Origin: Lotus japonicus
Taxonomy: Eukaryota > Streptophyta > Magnoliopsida > Fabales > Fabaceae
Reading direction: 5' to 3'
Assembly (NCBI RefSeq): GCF_012489685.1
Contig: NC_080043.1
Span: 34,553,987-34,617,986 of the forward strand
Length of the DNA: 64,000 bases
The notes beneath the pieces were generated by a model. That model was not told the DNA's origin and did not search any database. It saw only the letters and a list, made by a program, of their open reading frames with translations. Both the position numbers and the translations under genes were made by a program. Positions 37,959 to 50,789 of this stretch are shown here, in pieces (positions within the stretch are counted from its first letter, which is position 1; each line of letters begins with the position of its first letter).

Positions 37959-38606
37959 ATGAGTCCAATGAAGTCCTCTGAAGTTGACAAACCAGAAGAA
38001 AAACCATTAACTGGGAAATTAGTAAGGGTAGAGGATGTGCAAGATGAGCCACTTGCGGTGGACTATACACAGTCATTCACCACAGATAAGGTACCTTACT
38101 TTTTATGTGGTTTTAGGTGTTTGTTGTTTGGTTTTCGGGATGACCTTGTAATGACCGATTGTATGTGCTTGTAGGTGTTTGCTTCTCGAGATGAAATATT
38201 GGAATGGGCTCGTAATCTTGGGAAGTAACATGGCTTTATTATTGTTATCACGAGGTCTGATAATGGTGGTCTTAAGAGGAAGACCTTCATGATATTAGGA
38301 TGTGAGCGGTGCGACAAATATGTTCCGTACAAGGAAGTATTAAAGCATCAGAGCACCGGTACTAAGAAGTGTTATTGTCCTTTCAGGCTTCGAGCTAGAG
38401 GAACCAAGGTAGGGGGGAAGGTGAGTGTGATGAATGGATACCACATTCATGAGAGATCAGAGACCTTGCTTGGCCATCCATATGTCGGTCGCCCTTTCAC
38501 CAATAAGCGATTGGCGGATGGTCCTAGACCCGTACGACTCGCTAATTTGATGGTCGGATGTGTGAAGTCAATTGTATGGGTGTTTTTCTTGTCTATAGCG
38601 AGATAA
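37959..38606 (+). pseudogene. MULE/FAR1-like N-terminal fragment, copy 1 (nonsense)
   Basis: Two exons (37959-38090 and 38175-38606) around an 84-bp intron, GTACCT...TTGTAG. Exon 2 encodes VFASRDEILEWARNLGK, then a TAA at 38226-38228 where copy 2 has Gln. The frame resumes as TFMILGCERCDKYVPYKEVL, KKCYCPFRLRARG and GYHIHERSETLLGHPYVGR. This Cys/His pattern (CERC...CYCPF...HIH) is the FAR1/WRKY-GCM-type zinc domain found at the N-terminus of Mutator-like transposases and FAR1-related proteins. The catalytic transposase domain is absent. Confidence 0.7.
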
Positions 38607-39228
38607 ATCATTTAGCTGAATCTTTAGCTAAATAAGGTTGTCGGAGATAGTGTATTTTTGGGACCACTTTGGCAATTTATAACCTGATGTGTATTCCAGG
38701 ATTTTCTTCTTCAGGGCTGAAATAAAATACTAAAAGAATATTTTCAATCAATATTATATTTACTTTAAATACTATGTATGTTCTTCAGTGGTAGTAAATT
38801 TATCTATTGTTGTATCAAAAATGATATTTTCAAAAATTTCTCTATCAATATATACACTAAAAAATTTATGAAAATGTTTTTTTTTCTAAAATGCAAATTA
38901 ATTAATGAAAGAAAAATGTACAATGAGAAATGATCAGAGAGCCATAAACTAACCCAAAAATCAACCCCCACCTTAGTCACAAAAATTCGGATGATTAACC
39001 TTAATTTGCTCCGCTAATCCCTTAATCATAAGATCTTCACTCCCTCTAGTCTTCCACTAATATGTTTACCAAACAACCAATTTCTCTGGTCATCACCCTA
39101 GACTCCCCCCCCCCCAATGGGATCCACCGTCCACGCCATAACATCCACCTCCTTCTTTGATTTTTTTTACTACCCTTTGGACGCCTTCTCTTCGAAGCAA
39201 TTGATGACGCCTGACCAATCCCATTCTT
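37972..39228 (+). repeat. 1.26-kb direct repeat, copy 1
   Basis: Nearly identical to 42919-44174. It covers the MULE/FAR1-like exons and about 600 bp of downstream AT-rich sequence, and ends at CCAATCCCATTCTTT, directly against the solo LTR. Confidence 0.9.
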
Positions 39229-42200
39229 TCGGTGGCGTCACTTTAGTAACCAAAAAGGAAATAAAGCGGAAAAACGTGAATATTTTTTTTTTCCGATTTG
39301 ATTAAATAATAAAACTAAAGACTTAATGAAATAAAACTCTACAACAAAAGATGACCTGACTAATGTACAATATGATTACAGCCCCCGCTGTAAGTAGCAA
39401 ACCACGTCACGAGTATCCTCCAGTGACAGGAAGTAACAGAAAGTAACGCCCGTAGGCAATATGTACAAACCAAAAGGAAAGGTCAAGTTTCAACAACACA
39501 ATCCCTCGAAAATGAGAATAAGTCAGCCCAAACGGTCTAAAACAAGACCCCCTAGTCCAACCAACTCTCTGTGATTCCCGTAGAGAAACCACACAAAAAG
39601 CTATCGGTCAGGAGACTACCCTGTCCCCAAATGAAACATGACGGTCAGAGCTATGACTCTACTCCTACACTAATCCTGTCTAGAGGAGCTCAAAGTGTAT
39701 CTCCTCAGCACTCCTTCCGTCAAGTGTCCCAGACGGTCGACACGGTCCTCCACAATCCTCCCCGAGTAAGTCGCTCGGTGGCCAGCGGGGTCGACCACCC
39801 ATGAGCCGGGGTCATCCTGATCTAGCATCTCGAATCTAGTTCCCCCTGAAGGGTGAACCATCGTGAACCAGTCCGCCATGGACATCTGACAATGGGCGTA
39901 GTCCGCCAAAGCACACACAGAAGACGCGAGGGTCAACTCCAAAGAATTATGTAAGTAATAACTCCAATAGATACAATTTAAGGGATATCTACTTAGGTTT
40001 AGTAGTTAGTGATAGCATCATAACATTGTATATCTCCCAATGAATATAAATGACAATAATAACAATTAACATGCATCAAGTAAGATTAACAAGTATCAAT
40101 CACACTCGGCAACTAAGTCAGTATGCATGTTGCATGAATGAGATGCCGGTTGACAAGATGCATTCCGGAGGGATGGGCATCAACGGATCAGCCCTAACAC
40201 CAGCCACGGTGGGACCATTTCGGCCCGCGTGCCTCTTACACCAACAACAACGGTAGTCAGATCAGCAGTAAACCCGAAGGTCTGCCATTTCGGTCTGCTA
40301 CTAAGAATCACCGCAGTGTTCTTATGTGGAAATCCGGGTCTTAGGACCATTTTGGAATCCACCGAGGTCCGGCATCCTACCGTGTACTAACCTCTTAATG
40401 TGTGCATGAATGCAAAGTGATTAGCCAAACAACGTTTCCGACCTCACTCGACACGTCGCCATGTGTTCTAGCTAACTTATTGTCTCTAAAAGCATACCCT
40501 AAGGCAAATGTCGATTCTGCGACAAAAGACATTTAATTATAAACACATTATCTCATGATGATTTCTCGAATCATCCGACTCATCTCCATCCGATGGTCAA
40601 AACTGCTTAGCGAGCAAAAGAGTATCAACATACTCAGAACTTATTAGTTTCCTCAACACTTGGACTCAACGACACTTCTCATTTTCCAAAACTAAGATTT
40701 GAATCCTAAGCTTTCATCCGAGATTGTTATCATTATTTAAAGATTTAGAGGTTGTTTAAATGTCTTACGAATTTTCCTTGTAAAATAGTTTCCATTTAGT
40801 TTTATCGCAAATCTTATGAGTTTCAAAGATCCCATAATCCCAAATAACTCCCAGAGAATGTCTCGATCCACTAAAACAATAACAAAGCCCGAATCTCCGT
40901 TCGTCCCGTCAAACTTCCCAAAATCTCATAATAAATTTGGCATAACATGCCCGTTATCCTCACTCGGTAGCACAACAGATATATGTGTAATTGCATAGTC
41001 AAATTAGCGCAATCCAACAGTCATGACACATATATCAACACATCCTAGAATAACCATGTAGCACTTAGCATATAGGGCAAATATCACACATCCTAGATTA
41101 ACCATTTAGCACTTAGCATATAGGGCAAATATCACACATCCTAGATTAACCATTTAGCACATAGCATGTAAATCAATCTCAAAAACAATCAAGAGATGAA
41201 TAATCATCATTGTCAGCCGAAACCTCAGAAAACATTTTCCCAGTCAAACACAAACAAGTGCATAAACAGTAAATCAAGTCGAATTCATCGACACCTAAAG
41301 CATTAACTAATAGTTCAGTGAGTAGCCCTCACCTGTAGCTCCTCCAGCGTTATCCTCAAGCGTTCCTCCACACTCTACGCCTTCCTCTTCTTGAAACTCC
41401 TCAAATGAACCTTAGAGCAAAAACCACAGAATTCCATCATAATCAGTCAGAAACTCAGCACTCAATACTCACTAAGGTTACACGAAGTAGCATATACTCC
41501 GAAGTACGATAATCTAACACGATCGGACAAGTTTTCGAAAAAGGAATTTTCTCCCCTCCCTTGGAGAGCTCACGGCCACACACTTTAATTGTGTGCGCCG
41601 ATTTTTCTTCGATCAAACTTGGTTCCTAGGTTATCATTAGTCGTAACTAAGGCGAATCTAAACTCGGAAAAATTATCGGATCGAAAACTGTCGCAGGGGT
41701 ATTTTTGTCAATATTTTTAGCTCAGAATTTCAAAATTGGAAATTCAAAAAACAAATTGGATGGGGACGTCACCAACGACGTTTATGACAACTAATCCTAC
41801 TACCACTAAGCTAAGTCGAGAGTTTTCAGTATAAATGATGAAACTTTGTCTAAAAATGGGTATTTGGAGCAGAATTGAAACTCGGCGGCAGTTCGGCGAG
41901 AATCGGCGAAATGTAATCCGCTAAACATGTTCTTGGGCACGTAGGGAAGAGGTTTAGATAGAAAGATGAAGTTATTTGGACAGTTTTGCAAAAAGCTCAA
42001 AACTTAGAGCACAGAAAGACATAGTGAAAAACGACGGAATTGACGATCGGAAGTAAGGATTAACATCTATACCTCGATACCTTCAAGTAGCAATTGTCAG
42101 AGCAACGATCAAGCAAGAAACGGCGAAAATATTCTTCTCCCCTCCTTCTCCTTAAGCTCACGGGTTTGTGGGTGAAATGGTGAAGAGTTTTTGGTTTTTC

Positions 42201-42918
42201 TCCTATTTATAGGGGATGGGAAAATGCGGGAAAATGAAAATTTCGCGATTTTGATTTTTCCGGCGCCATCCTCCGTGAATTCTAAGATAGGTTTTGGCGA
42301 CAGAATTCCAAAACTCAAAAGAGGTTTCTTGGAATTAAGGTAAACAATCCAAAGTCGGTGTAAATCTATTTTACCCGAAAAACTACTTTTTGCAGTGGAT
42401 GTCGGAAGAGAAAACTTCCTTCTGAAGAAAGATTGGAAACATCAAGAGAAATGGGTGTACGCGTGTGGAATCTTCATTTGAAGCTCCGAATAGAAAAAGT
42501 CTTCATCAACCGTTCATTCTAGGTTTCTTGAACTATCAGGGTTTTAGTTTCGGCAAACCTCCGAGGATTGGAATCGGACGTTCATGCATTCCAGGGTTTC
42601 GCATCGAAACGCTTGTCATGGAAGGATTAAGAGAAGTTCTAACATTTCTCTGAAGATTTTTGGAATTAGTTTCCATCGTGTCTTTAAGTGCAAATTAGCT
42701 ATTTACTAGTGCTCTTGCCCTAGGTTTAAGCGTATACTAATCGTGCTATAACTTTTATCGACTTTGATACAATCCTTAGCCTTTTCCTGAACTTTCTCCT
42801 TCATAAATTTATTCCATTCAATAAACACTTGTTCAGGTTTTCTTTCACGATACATCAAACCTAATCGTGAATAGGATTTTTATTACCTTATTCTAAACTT
42901 AAAAACTTGGGTCTTACA
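39228..42918 (-). mobile_element. Solo LTR, family 1, inverted; distal end truncated
   Basis: On the minus strand it begins TGTAAGACCC at 42918 and aligns with the 21391-26238 element in both its first 550 bp and its last part. At the other end it stops at GGTTACTAAAGTGACGCC ACCGAAA and lacks the final roughly 13 bases (TCGGGGTGTTACA) of its relative. There is no target duplication: the flanks are the ends of the two 1.26-kb repeats. Non-coding. Confidence 0.75.
41030..41170 (+). repeat. About 53-bp tandem repeat, 2-3 units
   Basis: Units contain CACATCCTAGATTAACCATT and TAGCACTTAGCATATAGGGC and follow one another directly. Internal to the inverted solo LTR. Confidence 0.85.
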
Positions 42919-43554
42919 ATGTCCTATGAAGTTGACAAACCAGAAGAAAAACCATTAACAGGGAAATTAGTAAGGGCAGAGGATGTGCAAGATGAGCCAC
43001 TTGCGGTGGACTATACACAGTCATTCACCACAGATAAGGTACCTTACTTTTTATGTGGTTTTAGGTGTTTGTTGTTTGGTTTTCGGGATGACCTTGTAAT
43101 GACCGATTGTATGTGCTTGTAGGTGTTTGCTTCTCGAGATGAAATATTGGAATGGGCTCGTAATCTTGGGAAGCAACATGGCTTTATTATTGTTATCACG
43201 AGGTCTGATAATGGTGGTCTTAAGAGGAAGACCTTCATGATATTAGGATGTGAGCGGTGCGACAAATATATTCCGTACAAGGAAGTATTAAAGCATCAGA
43301 GCACCGGTACTAAGAAGTGTTATTGTCCTTTCAGGCTTCGAGCTAGAGGAACCAAGGTAGGGTGGAAGGTGAGTGTGATGAATGGATACCACATTCATGA
43401 GAGATCAGAGACCTTGCTTGGCCATCCATATGTCGGTCGCCCTTTCACCAATAAGCGATTGGCGGATGGTCCTAGACCCGTAAGACTCGCTAATTTGATG
43501 GTCGGATGTGTGAAGTCAATTGTATGGGTGTTTTTCTTGTCTATAGCGAGATAA
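42919..43554 (+). CDS. MULE/FAR1-like N-terminal fragment, copy 2 (open)
   Basis: Exon 1 is 42919-43038 (40 codons, MSYEVDKPEEKPLTGKLVRA start); the intron ends TTGTAG; exon 2 is 43123-43554 (143 codons with stop). Its first ATG is the first base after the solo LTR end, so the start codon may have been created by the junction. It carries the zinc domain GCERCDKYIPYK...CYCPFRLRARG...GYHIHERSE and GHPYVGR typical of FAR1/Mutator-like proteins, then an unrelated tail ending VFFLSIAR. At about 182 residues it is a truncated family member; expression is doubtful. It differs from copy 1 mainly in having Gln instead of the TAA. Confidence 0.55.
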
Positions 43555-44174
43555 ATCATTTAGCTGAATCTTTAGCTAAATAAGGTTGTCGGAGATAGTG
43601 TATTTTTGGGACCACTTTGGCAATTTATAACCTGATGTGTATTCCAGGATTTTCTTCTTCAGGGCTGAAATAAAATACTAAAAGAATATTTTCAATCAAT
43701 ATTATATTTACTTTAAATACTATGTATGTTCTTCAGTGGTAGAAATTTATCTATTGTTGTATCAAAAATGATATTTTCAAAAATTTCTCTATCAATATAT
43801 ACACTAAAAAATTTATGAAAATGTTTTTTTTTTCTAAAATGCAAATTAATTAATGAAAGAAAAATGTACAATGAGAAATGATCAGAGAGCCACAAACTAA
43901 CCCAAAAATCAACCCCCACCTTAGTCACAAAGATTCGGATGATTAACCTTAATTTGCTCCGCTAATCCCTTAATCATAAGATCTTCACTCCCTCTAGTCT
44001 TCCACTAATATGTTTACCAAACAACCAATTTCTCTGGTCATCACCCTAGACTCCCCCCCCAATGGGATCCACCGTCCACGCCATAACATCCACCTCCTTC
44101 TTTGATTTTTTTACTACCCTTTGGACGCCTTCTCTTCGAAGCAATTGATGACGCCTGACCAATCCCATTCTTTT
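42919..44174 (+). repeat. 1.26-kb direct repeat, copy 2
   Basis: Direct copy of 37972-39228, ending with the same CCAATCCCATTCTTT before diverging. Confidence 0.9.
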
Positions 44175-45761
44175 TAGGCCGTCCCTCCTTAGTTTAACTA
44201 GCTCAATAGGAGACTCTACATCATCATGGTAGCGTCAGAGACAGGTTCGACCTCATCTTCTTGGACATGCGCGCCATCTTCTCCCTCATTTAATGACTCA
44301 ATGCTAGCACTGTAATTTGACCCATCCTCATGAAGCAGAACTTGAGTCTCTATTTTATCTCGCTACGAGACCGGGTCAGACCCATTGATTGGTGCTTGCT
44401 ACGAGCCCAGCAAACACAAGCCCACCACCATATCTCAGCTGCATGATCCCCTTGTATTGTTGAACTTGAGAAACCTGATAATCATCTGCTGACCCATAAG
44501 CATATGATGGACAAATCCATGCACTCTCATTCCCATAAACGTATCATTGTACGAAACCCTCATGTCATTGAGCTTGCACAACCCGGTTCTCGTACGCTGA
44601 TTCATAAACGTTAGTTTTTCTTAGCCACTGGTTTGAAAGTGGAAACCATGGATTCTAGCACCAGCAAAGATAAAAATCCCTTGTCTTGGCCATAAAATCC
44701 ATAAATTTCTAAAAATGTTAACTTCGATCTTGTTGTAAAACTGAGTCTTGACAACTTTCATTGTAGAAAAAGTTTGCTATGTAGATATTATTAAAACAAG
44801 AATTGTTAAAACAAGACATACCAATCTATCAACAAGTGGATATATTTATGCTTTTCCAATTTCAACTAACCTTTGTAGAACTCGGGAAAACTAGACATTC
44901 TTTTCTAAATTAAGATCTCGGAAAACATCTGAATGATAATGTCTTAGCTAAAACGGTCAGCTACTTTTTTTTAGCTTAAAAAATTATGTGCATACAATTT
45001 CGCCAAAAGCTTAAATATTTTCTCATTACCAAACGATTTAAAAGTTTCATTATGATCTAAAGTTTAAGTATAAAAGTTTCACTACTTCTGCTTTAAATCT
45101 TCTATGTAACTTAGATAGTTGCAAATCAATTTCATAATAAAATATGTATATGCTATAATAATGTTATGAATCCCCATTTTGTTTCATATGAAGATCATTT
45201 CCCACAACATTATGAGCATCACAAAATGAGAGTAACAAAGGCCAACTTAGCCCAGTTAGTTTAGAAATTAGGGTTCCTTGTACTAACTCTATAAAAGGAA
45301 ACTTTCCCACCAATATAAAGGACCTTTTGGTTTTTTCTTAAAAACGGCTAGGTTATTACCTTGCCCTTCGTCTGCTAGGTTTGAGGCCTATGTTCATTCT
45401 GAGTATTCATTCCGGAACAAAAATAATGGTGTATTCTCAAAAGAAAAATTATAAGGACATTAATTAAAATCGTCTAATTTTAGAGAGACTAAAAACATAT
45501 TCAAGCCGCTTAACTATTACTGGCCCTTAGTTGTAAATTTAGTTGGAGTCTTGGAAAGTACAAAAGACTATGTTTGAATTTCAGTTAGAGATATTAAAAT
45601 TCGAAATCTCACCGTTCGAATCTCAAACAGAAACGAGATTATGAACCTCTGTTAAGTAAAAACACTTTAACTGAAAACCAAACAGATAGAAATATCATAT
45701 GTTAATGGCGGTGCACTAAATAAATAACATGGAGGGGTAAACGGAGAGAGTGTCGCAATTG
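44175..45761. other. Intergenic DNA with an unassigned protein-like relic
   Basis: On the minus strand around 44360-44530 a frame reads ESAWICPSYAYGSADDYQ and VQQYKGIMQLRYGGGLV with stops on both sides. It looks like a decayed Tyr/Gln-rich coding exon but I do not recognise the family. The rest, to 45.7 kb, is AT-rich with nothing seen. Confidence 0.35.
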
Positions 45762-45794
45762 AAGCGCTGAAACCAACGTACGACACTGCTGCAT
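45762..45794 (+). promoter_or_regulatory. Conserved promoter-proximal block, PHAN copy 1
   Basis: AGCGCTGAAACCAACGTACG, then ACACTG and GCATT, is shared with 51107-51140 upstream of copy 2. It is followed in both by TGTGGG(G)TC and CTCTCxCCCGTCTTGTC. It probably marks the core promoter or first-exon start. Confidence 0.55.
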
Positions 45795-46246
45795 TAATGC
45801 TTTTTCCACTTTTTATCTCTCTCTTCACCTTGTGACTCTGTGGGGTCTCTTCTCTCCCGTCTTGTCCAATTCCAACTCACTCTCTCTCTCACAGTGTCCT
45901 GTCTTCACTCTACGACCCTGCGGGTATATTTTCTCTCTCTCTCTCTAGGATAATGGCAACGATGCTTCTCGCTTTTCCCTTCTTTCTCCTCCTCGTTTCT
46001 ATAACCCAAAATTGTTCTCTTTCACGGACCCTGATATTATGCCTCGGAGAACTAGAAGCGAGCTGCTAGGGAGTTAGGGAGCAAGTGTGACCATTCCCAC
46101 ATCATCATCATCTTCTTCTTCTGTTTTGACCATCTGGGTCGGCTTCAGTTTTTGTATTGTGTTTAGAACCAAGGTTGGGAACTATATGGTGCCATGTTGC
46201 TGCAGAAAATAGTGATTTTTTTTCGTCTGGTTTGAAGTTTGTAGGA

Positions 46247-47149
46247 TGGTGAGTCTTTAAGTAATGGCTTTTTTTGTTTTGCTCTGTATTGATGAAGTCC
46301 ATGTTTTCTTTGGTTTTGTTCTTTGATGTTTTATATCAGTTCCTTAGATCATGTGAATTTGCTAGTGAAGAAAAATCCTACAAAGTCTCTCATTTGTTCT
46401 ACCTTTTTAGATTTCTGTTCACGTACCATTTGCTCTGGATACTATGGATAACATTTTTTACTCTGTTTTCAATTTGGTAGAGTTGGTTCTTTCTAGTGTA
46501 ATGTTAATCTGAGACACAAGTTTGAAATTAGTGATTAAATGTGTTACTGTTGAAATTTCCTTGGGCCCTTTAAACCAATGTTTTAGTGCTTCTTATTCAT
46601 GTTCTTAGTTAATCAGGTAGAATAGAAGAACTTACATAACTGATCTGGGATATCTTGTTTCAATAGAGGCTCTTACTAGCTTTGAAATGCTTGTAATACC
46701 CTGAAATTACTATATTCAAACCCTGAAATGCCTCAACAATAAAGTAAGGCTAGAAATTCTCAAATAATATAATTGGAATTGTGATGTAAACACTTGCTCT
46801 GTCTGGATTTATGTTGGATTTGCCTCATCCAACTATGTATTCCGTTGGTTGAATGTACATTGAAAACTGTGATCCTAATTTACGAGGTACCGAATGTTTT
46901 TTGAACTGAAAATCCAAAAGGGTTTTGGTGGGTTTTGCTGCTACAATGCTGCTATGTCTTTCCATGATTTTCATTTGGTAGATCTTGTATCTGTTTTCAT
47001 AGATATGATGTGTTGATATTATTCTGTGTTAACGGCCTTACTATCATGTATATTTTTGCTTGATTGAAATCCTGAATGAGATTGAGGTAAATCTTATCCT
47101 TGTTTAATAGGAATTAAGTGATTTCCTTAATTGTCATGAACTTTTGTAG
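46247..47149 (+). other. 5'-UTR intron of PHAN copy 1
   Basis: Donor TAGGATG then GTGAGTC; acceptor CTTTTGTAG at 47149. The intron ends 56 bases before the CDS, and the CDS itself has no intron. Family members such as AS1 also have an intronless CDS with an intron in the leader. Confidence 0.6.
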
Positions 47150-47156
47150 ATACATG

Positions 47157-47234
47157 ATGAAGAGTTCAAATCTCAAGAAATGTTCTGTTGGATTTGCTCT
47201 TGGAAATGAAGGAGAGGCAACGTTGGACATCTGA
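47157..47234 (+). CDS. Overlapping upstream ORF of PHAN copy 1 (25 aa)
   Basis: ATGs at 47154 and 47157 open a frame that runs over the main start codon (47206) in another frame and stops at TGA 47232-47234. From the second ATG it has 25 residues ending [13 protein letters not shown]. Copy 2 has a 25-residue counterpart in the same place. It would be expected to reduce initiation at the main ATG. Confidence 0.5.
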   Translation: MKSSNLKKCSVGFALGNEGEATLDI

Positions 47235-48276
47235 GGAGGATGCTCTATTATGTGCTTATGTCAAACAGTATGGTCCTAGAGAATGGCATCTCGTGTCTCA
47301 GCGCATGAACACGACTCTTCACAGGGATGCAAAGTCGTGTTTAGAAAGGTGGAAGAACTACCTGAAGCCCGGAATCAAGAAAGGATCTCTCACGGAGGAA
47401 GAGCAGCGCCTTGTCATCCGCCTTCAAGCAAAACACGGCAATAAGTGGAAGAAAATTGCTGCAGAAGTCCCAGGTCGAACCGCTAAGAGGCTAGGCAAGT
47501 GGTGGGAAGTTTTCAAAGAGAAACAGCAGAGAGAAAAACAGGAGATTAGCAAGTCAATCGGCCCGGTTGATGACAGCAAATACGATCACATTCTCGAGAC
47601 TTTCGCGGAGAAGCTAGTGAAAGAGCATCCTTCACCATCATATCTCATGGCTGCTTCTAATGGACCCTTTCTCCACACTGACACACCTGCTGCCACCCCT
47701 GCATCAGCTTTGCTCCCTCCTTGGCTTTCAAATTCGAGCAACAATCCAGCCACAGCTGGGCAGCCACCTTCCCCTTCCGTGACATTAAGCCTCTCCCCCT
47801 CGACAGTGGCAGGACCACCACCTCCATGGAGAGGACTGGAGAATAATGCTCTTGCTATGGCGAACACAGCGCCCCACGGAACTGTTCCTGCTTTCAGCGA
47901 TAACATGCTGGTATCTGAGTTAGTGGACTGCTGTAAGGAGTTGGAAGAAGTGCACGGCGCGTTGGCCGCACATAAGAAGGAGGCGACCTGGAGGCTGAGA
48001 AGGGTGGAGCTGCAGTTGGAGTCAGAGAAGGCGAATAGAAGGAGGGAGAAGATTGAAGAAACGGAAGCTAAGATTAAAGCTCTCAGGGAACAACAGAATG
48101 CTGCTTTGGAAAGAATTGAAGCAGAGTATAGAGAACAGTTAGCTGGATTGAGGAGAGATGCAGAAACCAAAGAACAAAAGCTGGCTGAGCAATGGACTGT
48201 AAAGCACTCGCGCCTTATGAAGTTTATGGAGCAGATAGGATGCAGATCCCGGATTGCAGAGACTAATGGAAGATGA
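47206..48276 (+). CDS. PHAN: R2R3-MYB transcription factor, AS1/PHANTASTICA type, copy 1
   Basis: Single-exon CDS, 356 residues, starting [15 protein letters not shown] as AS1 does (an in-frame TTG at 47188 extends the open frame but is not the start). Residues 4-57 are MYB repeat R2 with Trp 7, 27 and 49; 59-107 are R3 ([13 protein letters not shown]...[23 protein letters not shown]). A Pro/Ser-rich middle ([11 protein letters not shown]) follows, then a long charged coiled coil ([20 protein letters not shown] onwards) used for multimer and partner contacts. Length is close to the roughly 360 of the family. By family knowledge AS1/PHAN acts with the LOB protein AS2 in the nucleus to keep class I KNOX genes off in leaf primordia; in legumes it also shapes compound leaves. 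Regulated at least by a leader intron and possibly a uORF. No defect seen. Confidence 0.95.
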   Translation: MKERQRWTSEEDALLCAYVKQYGPREWHLVSQRMNTTLHRDAKSCLERWKNYLKPGIKKGSLTEEEQRLVIRLQAKHGNKWKKIAAEVPGRTAKRLGKWWEVFKEKQQREKQEISKSIGPVDDSKYDHILETFAEKLVKEHPSPSYLMAASNGPFLHTDTPAATPASALLPPWLSNSSNNPATAGQPPSPSVTLSLSPSTVAGPPPPWRGLENNALAMANTAPHGTVPAFSDNMLVSELVDCCKELEEVHGALAAHKKEATWRLRRVELQLESEKANRRREKIEETEAKIKALREQQNAALERIEAEYREQLAGLRRDAETKEQKLAEQWTVKHSRLMKFMEQIGCRSRIAETNGR

Positions 48277-48593
48277 AGACATCACTCAGAATCGATATCT
48301 GGTTGGGGTGCTGTTCTGGCTTGAATCATATATGCAGTCACTCACATATTAAGTTTTGATCTTGTGCCTAACCTCCAGTTTTACAAATGTCTGTTATTGC
48401 AACTTGAGGAATTTGTATTAGAATTAGTTGATGAGTTGCATCCATCTTTATGAATATGAACTGAGTTATAAGTTTATGTAGCTTATTTCTGTCTTATGTT
48501 CCATTTCCATTGGGATCTCGAATGACATTTGTACAAACTGCAAAGGGATGTTGTTAGCCCGGACTTTTAGTTTGGAAGTGTTCTTATGATTAA

Positions 48594-48599
48594 AATAAA
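48594..48599 (+). terminator. Possible poly(A) signal, PHAN copy 1
   Basis: AATAAA about 320 bases after the stop; the only canonical signal noticed in the 3' flank. Confidence 0.4.
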
Positions 48600-48663
48600 G
48601 GTCCATTCATATTGCATTTAACATGTTTTCACTTTTCAAATACATATATTTTTCACTCATTGA

Positions 48664-48667
<4 letters not shown>

Positions 48668-48694
<27 letters not shown>
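48668..48694. repeat. TA microsatellite
   Basis: About 13 TA units. Confidence 0.95.
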
Positions 48695-48697
<3 letters not shown>

Positions 48698-48699
48698 AT

Positions 48700-50789
48700 T
48701 GTTATGTTTTTCTGACTAAGAAGGAAAACATAGACTAGGTAATGAAAGTGCTTAAAAACAAATGTTTAACACGGCTTGCAGGCCCAGCTTTGCAACCCTT
48801 CGAAGCAATCACCCTAGAATTGCTATACTTTTTTTTTGGAAAATGAATTGCTATACTTATTGGCTTTGTTGTTGGATCGGACTAAAATTTTAATGTGATT
48901 TACAACATTTAAAACTTCATTAACAATTAGATCGGTGAGAACATGTCTATGTGATCAGCACCATCGTACTAAAATCAGCATAGCTGTGGTGAATTTTAGC
49001 AGGGTTGAGCTCCACTTTTTCAGCACGGTTGTTGTGATGTTAAAAAACTTGTTTCCCATCTATAATAAGTAAGTCAAAAAAGCTTGGCTTTTACTCTAGC
49101 TTACGATACTTGTTGTTGTTGTGGAGAGAGGAACAAGAAGGAACAAATTGGAGGCAGATTAAGGTTGAAAAGGTTTATGTCATTGGTTTATCTTTTCCCA
49201 TTTGTTTTCAATGTTAGTTATCATTTATATTTATATTAAAATTGTGTTTCTCATGTTTAGTGTGACTAGACATTACTTACTTAAGTTACAATGTAATTGA
49301 TGTTGTAAACCTCGATTTTATTTTAGTGAAATGTTTTCTATTTGATTGAATTTTCTCAACGTTTTGTCTTCATATATTAACTTGATCGCTTGTAATATTT
49401 TATAATAAATTGATTAGCATTAACAAAATTGAGTATATATTAATTTAATAATCAACCTCTACGCCCTTCATGCTTTCTATTCTAACACAGGGTATCAATA
49501 ATTATTTATTCACACCTTAAAATGAGGTGGAATGAGGTGAAGAAAGAGAGAGATAGGAAGAAAAGAAAAAGTTAGAGTGAGAAAGTATAAGATGTGATAG
49601 ATGATAAGAGGAGAGAGATAGAAATAAAAATAGGTGGAAATGAAGTGTATAAAAAAAAAGGTGTGTATATATCATTACCCCTTCTACATGTCAGAAATAA
49701 AAAAAGGCTAACCGTAGATGAAACTTAGATAACAACTTAAAATTACATTGGACATATAATAATGTTGACTTGGTCCTTTAGTATAAGGGTTCAATTTTCC
49801 ACCCCACCACTCAATTTGTCACCCAATTTTAATGTAGAAAAATACTATAATAACCTTAATTAATTTTTTTACTGAGTTCTAGAAACTTGTATGTATTTCT
49901 AAAATTTGTGTTTCATGATTTAAAACATGGAATGCATTTCTTAAATTGTGTTTCATGATTTAAAACTCGAAATGTATTTTTCAATTTTTTTTCTAAGTTT
50001 TCAATTTCCGGAACATAAAATTCGAACACTTCCGAGAATTGTAAAATTTGTAAATGTTAATTTTAATATAATGTGTTATTTCACTTTCAAATTTTATAAC
50101 TAGAAAACTCGAACAACACGCAACAAAGATGACGGTGATGAAGCAAGTACCGCAAACGACAAAAAATATAGAAATAAAGGAGAGGGAGTGAGTGTGGTTA
50201 TGGTGAGGATGAAGACAAAGGAGAGGGAGTGAGGTGCCATAGGTGGGGTATGATGGGAAGTATTGATCGAGGGGTATTTTAGGGATTTTGAAGGTATGGT
50301 TAGGGTGGAAAATCTTGTACTTGGGGTGTGAAATTTAACACCCCTCTAGACTCTTCATATGATTTTGAATTCGAAATTTAATTACACTTAAAACTTTTCA
50401 TCTCCCCAAATACACCGTTTGAGATTGAACTCTAGAGATCTTTTGATGTGTTCAGTCGGTAATCATGTGATATTAATAGGGTGACCTCCAATAGGGTGAC
50501 CTCCAATGTGCACCATTTTTACAGTGATGCAATTATACATCACTTATTTTAACATGTTATAATAAGTTCATAGATCTTTTTTTAAAAAGATTTTACATAT
50601 AACACATTTTTAATGATATTTTTTTAAAAAAATAGTGTTGACCTGTTATAACCAGTTAAAACAAATGGTCTAGTAAAACATATTAATAGCTGATGAAATT
50701 AAAATAATTTATAAAAATAAGGAATAAATCTTTAAAAATTATATATTTTTTTCAACAAAAAAGTATTTTAAGTTAATAATAAAAAAATA
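48700..50789. other. Intergenic DNA between the PHAN copies
   Basis: No gene seen. Contains a GA-rich stretch at 49500-49660 and the MITE candidate listed next. Confidence 0.5.
49785..50347. mobile_element. Candidate MITE
   Basis: AAGGGTTCAATTTTCCACCCC at the left and, reversed, GGGGTGTTAAATTTCACACC at the right are imperfect inverted repeats around about 560 bp of AT-rich DNA. No clean target duplication was found, so the call is weak. Confidence 0.35.

Noticed and set aside
47188..47205. Longer N-terminus for PHAN copy 1 (LDLLLE before MKERQ)
   Set aside because: The start would be a TTG codon. AS1/PHAN proteins begin at MKERQRW, and a proper ATG lies at 47206. The same applies to copy 2 at 53145.
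47586..48170. 194-aa minus-strand ORF across PHAN copy 1
   Set aside because: It is antisense to a conserved MYB CDS; the open frame is a by-product of codon use, and no protein family is evident.
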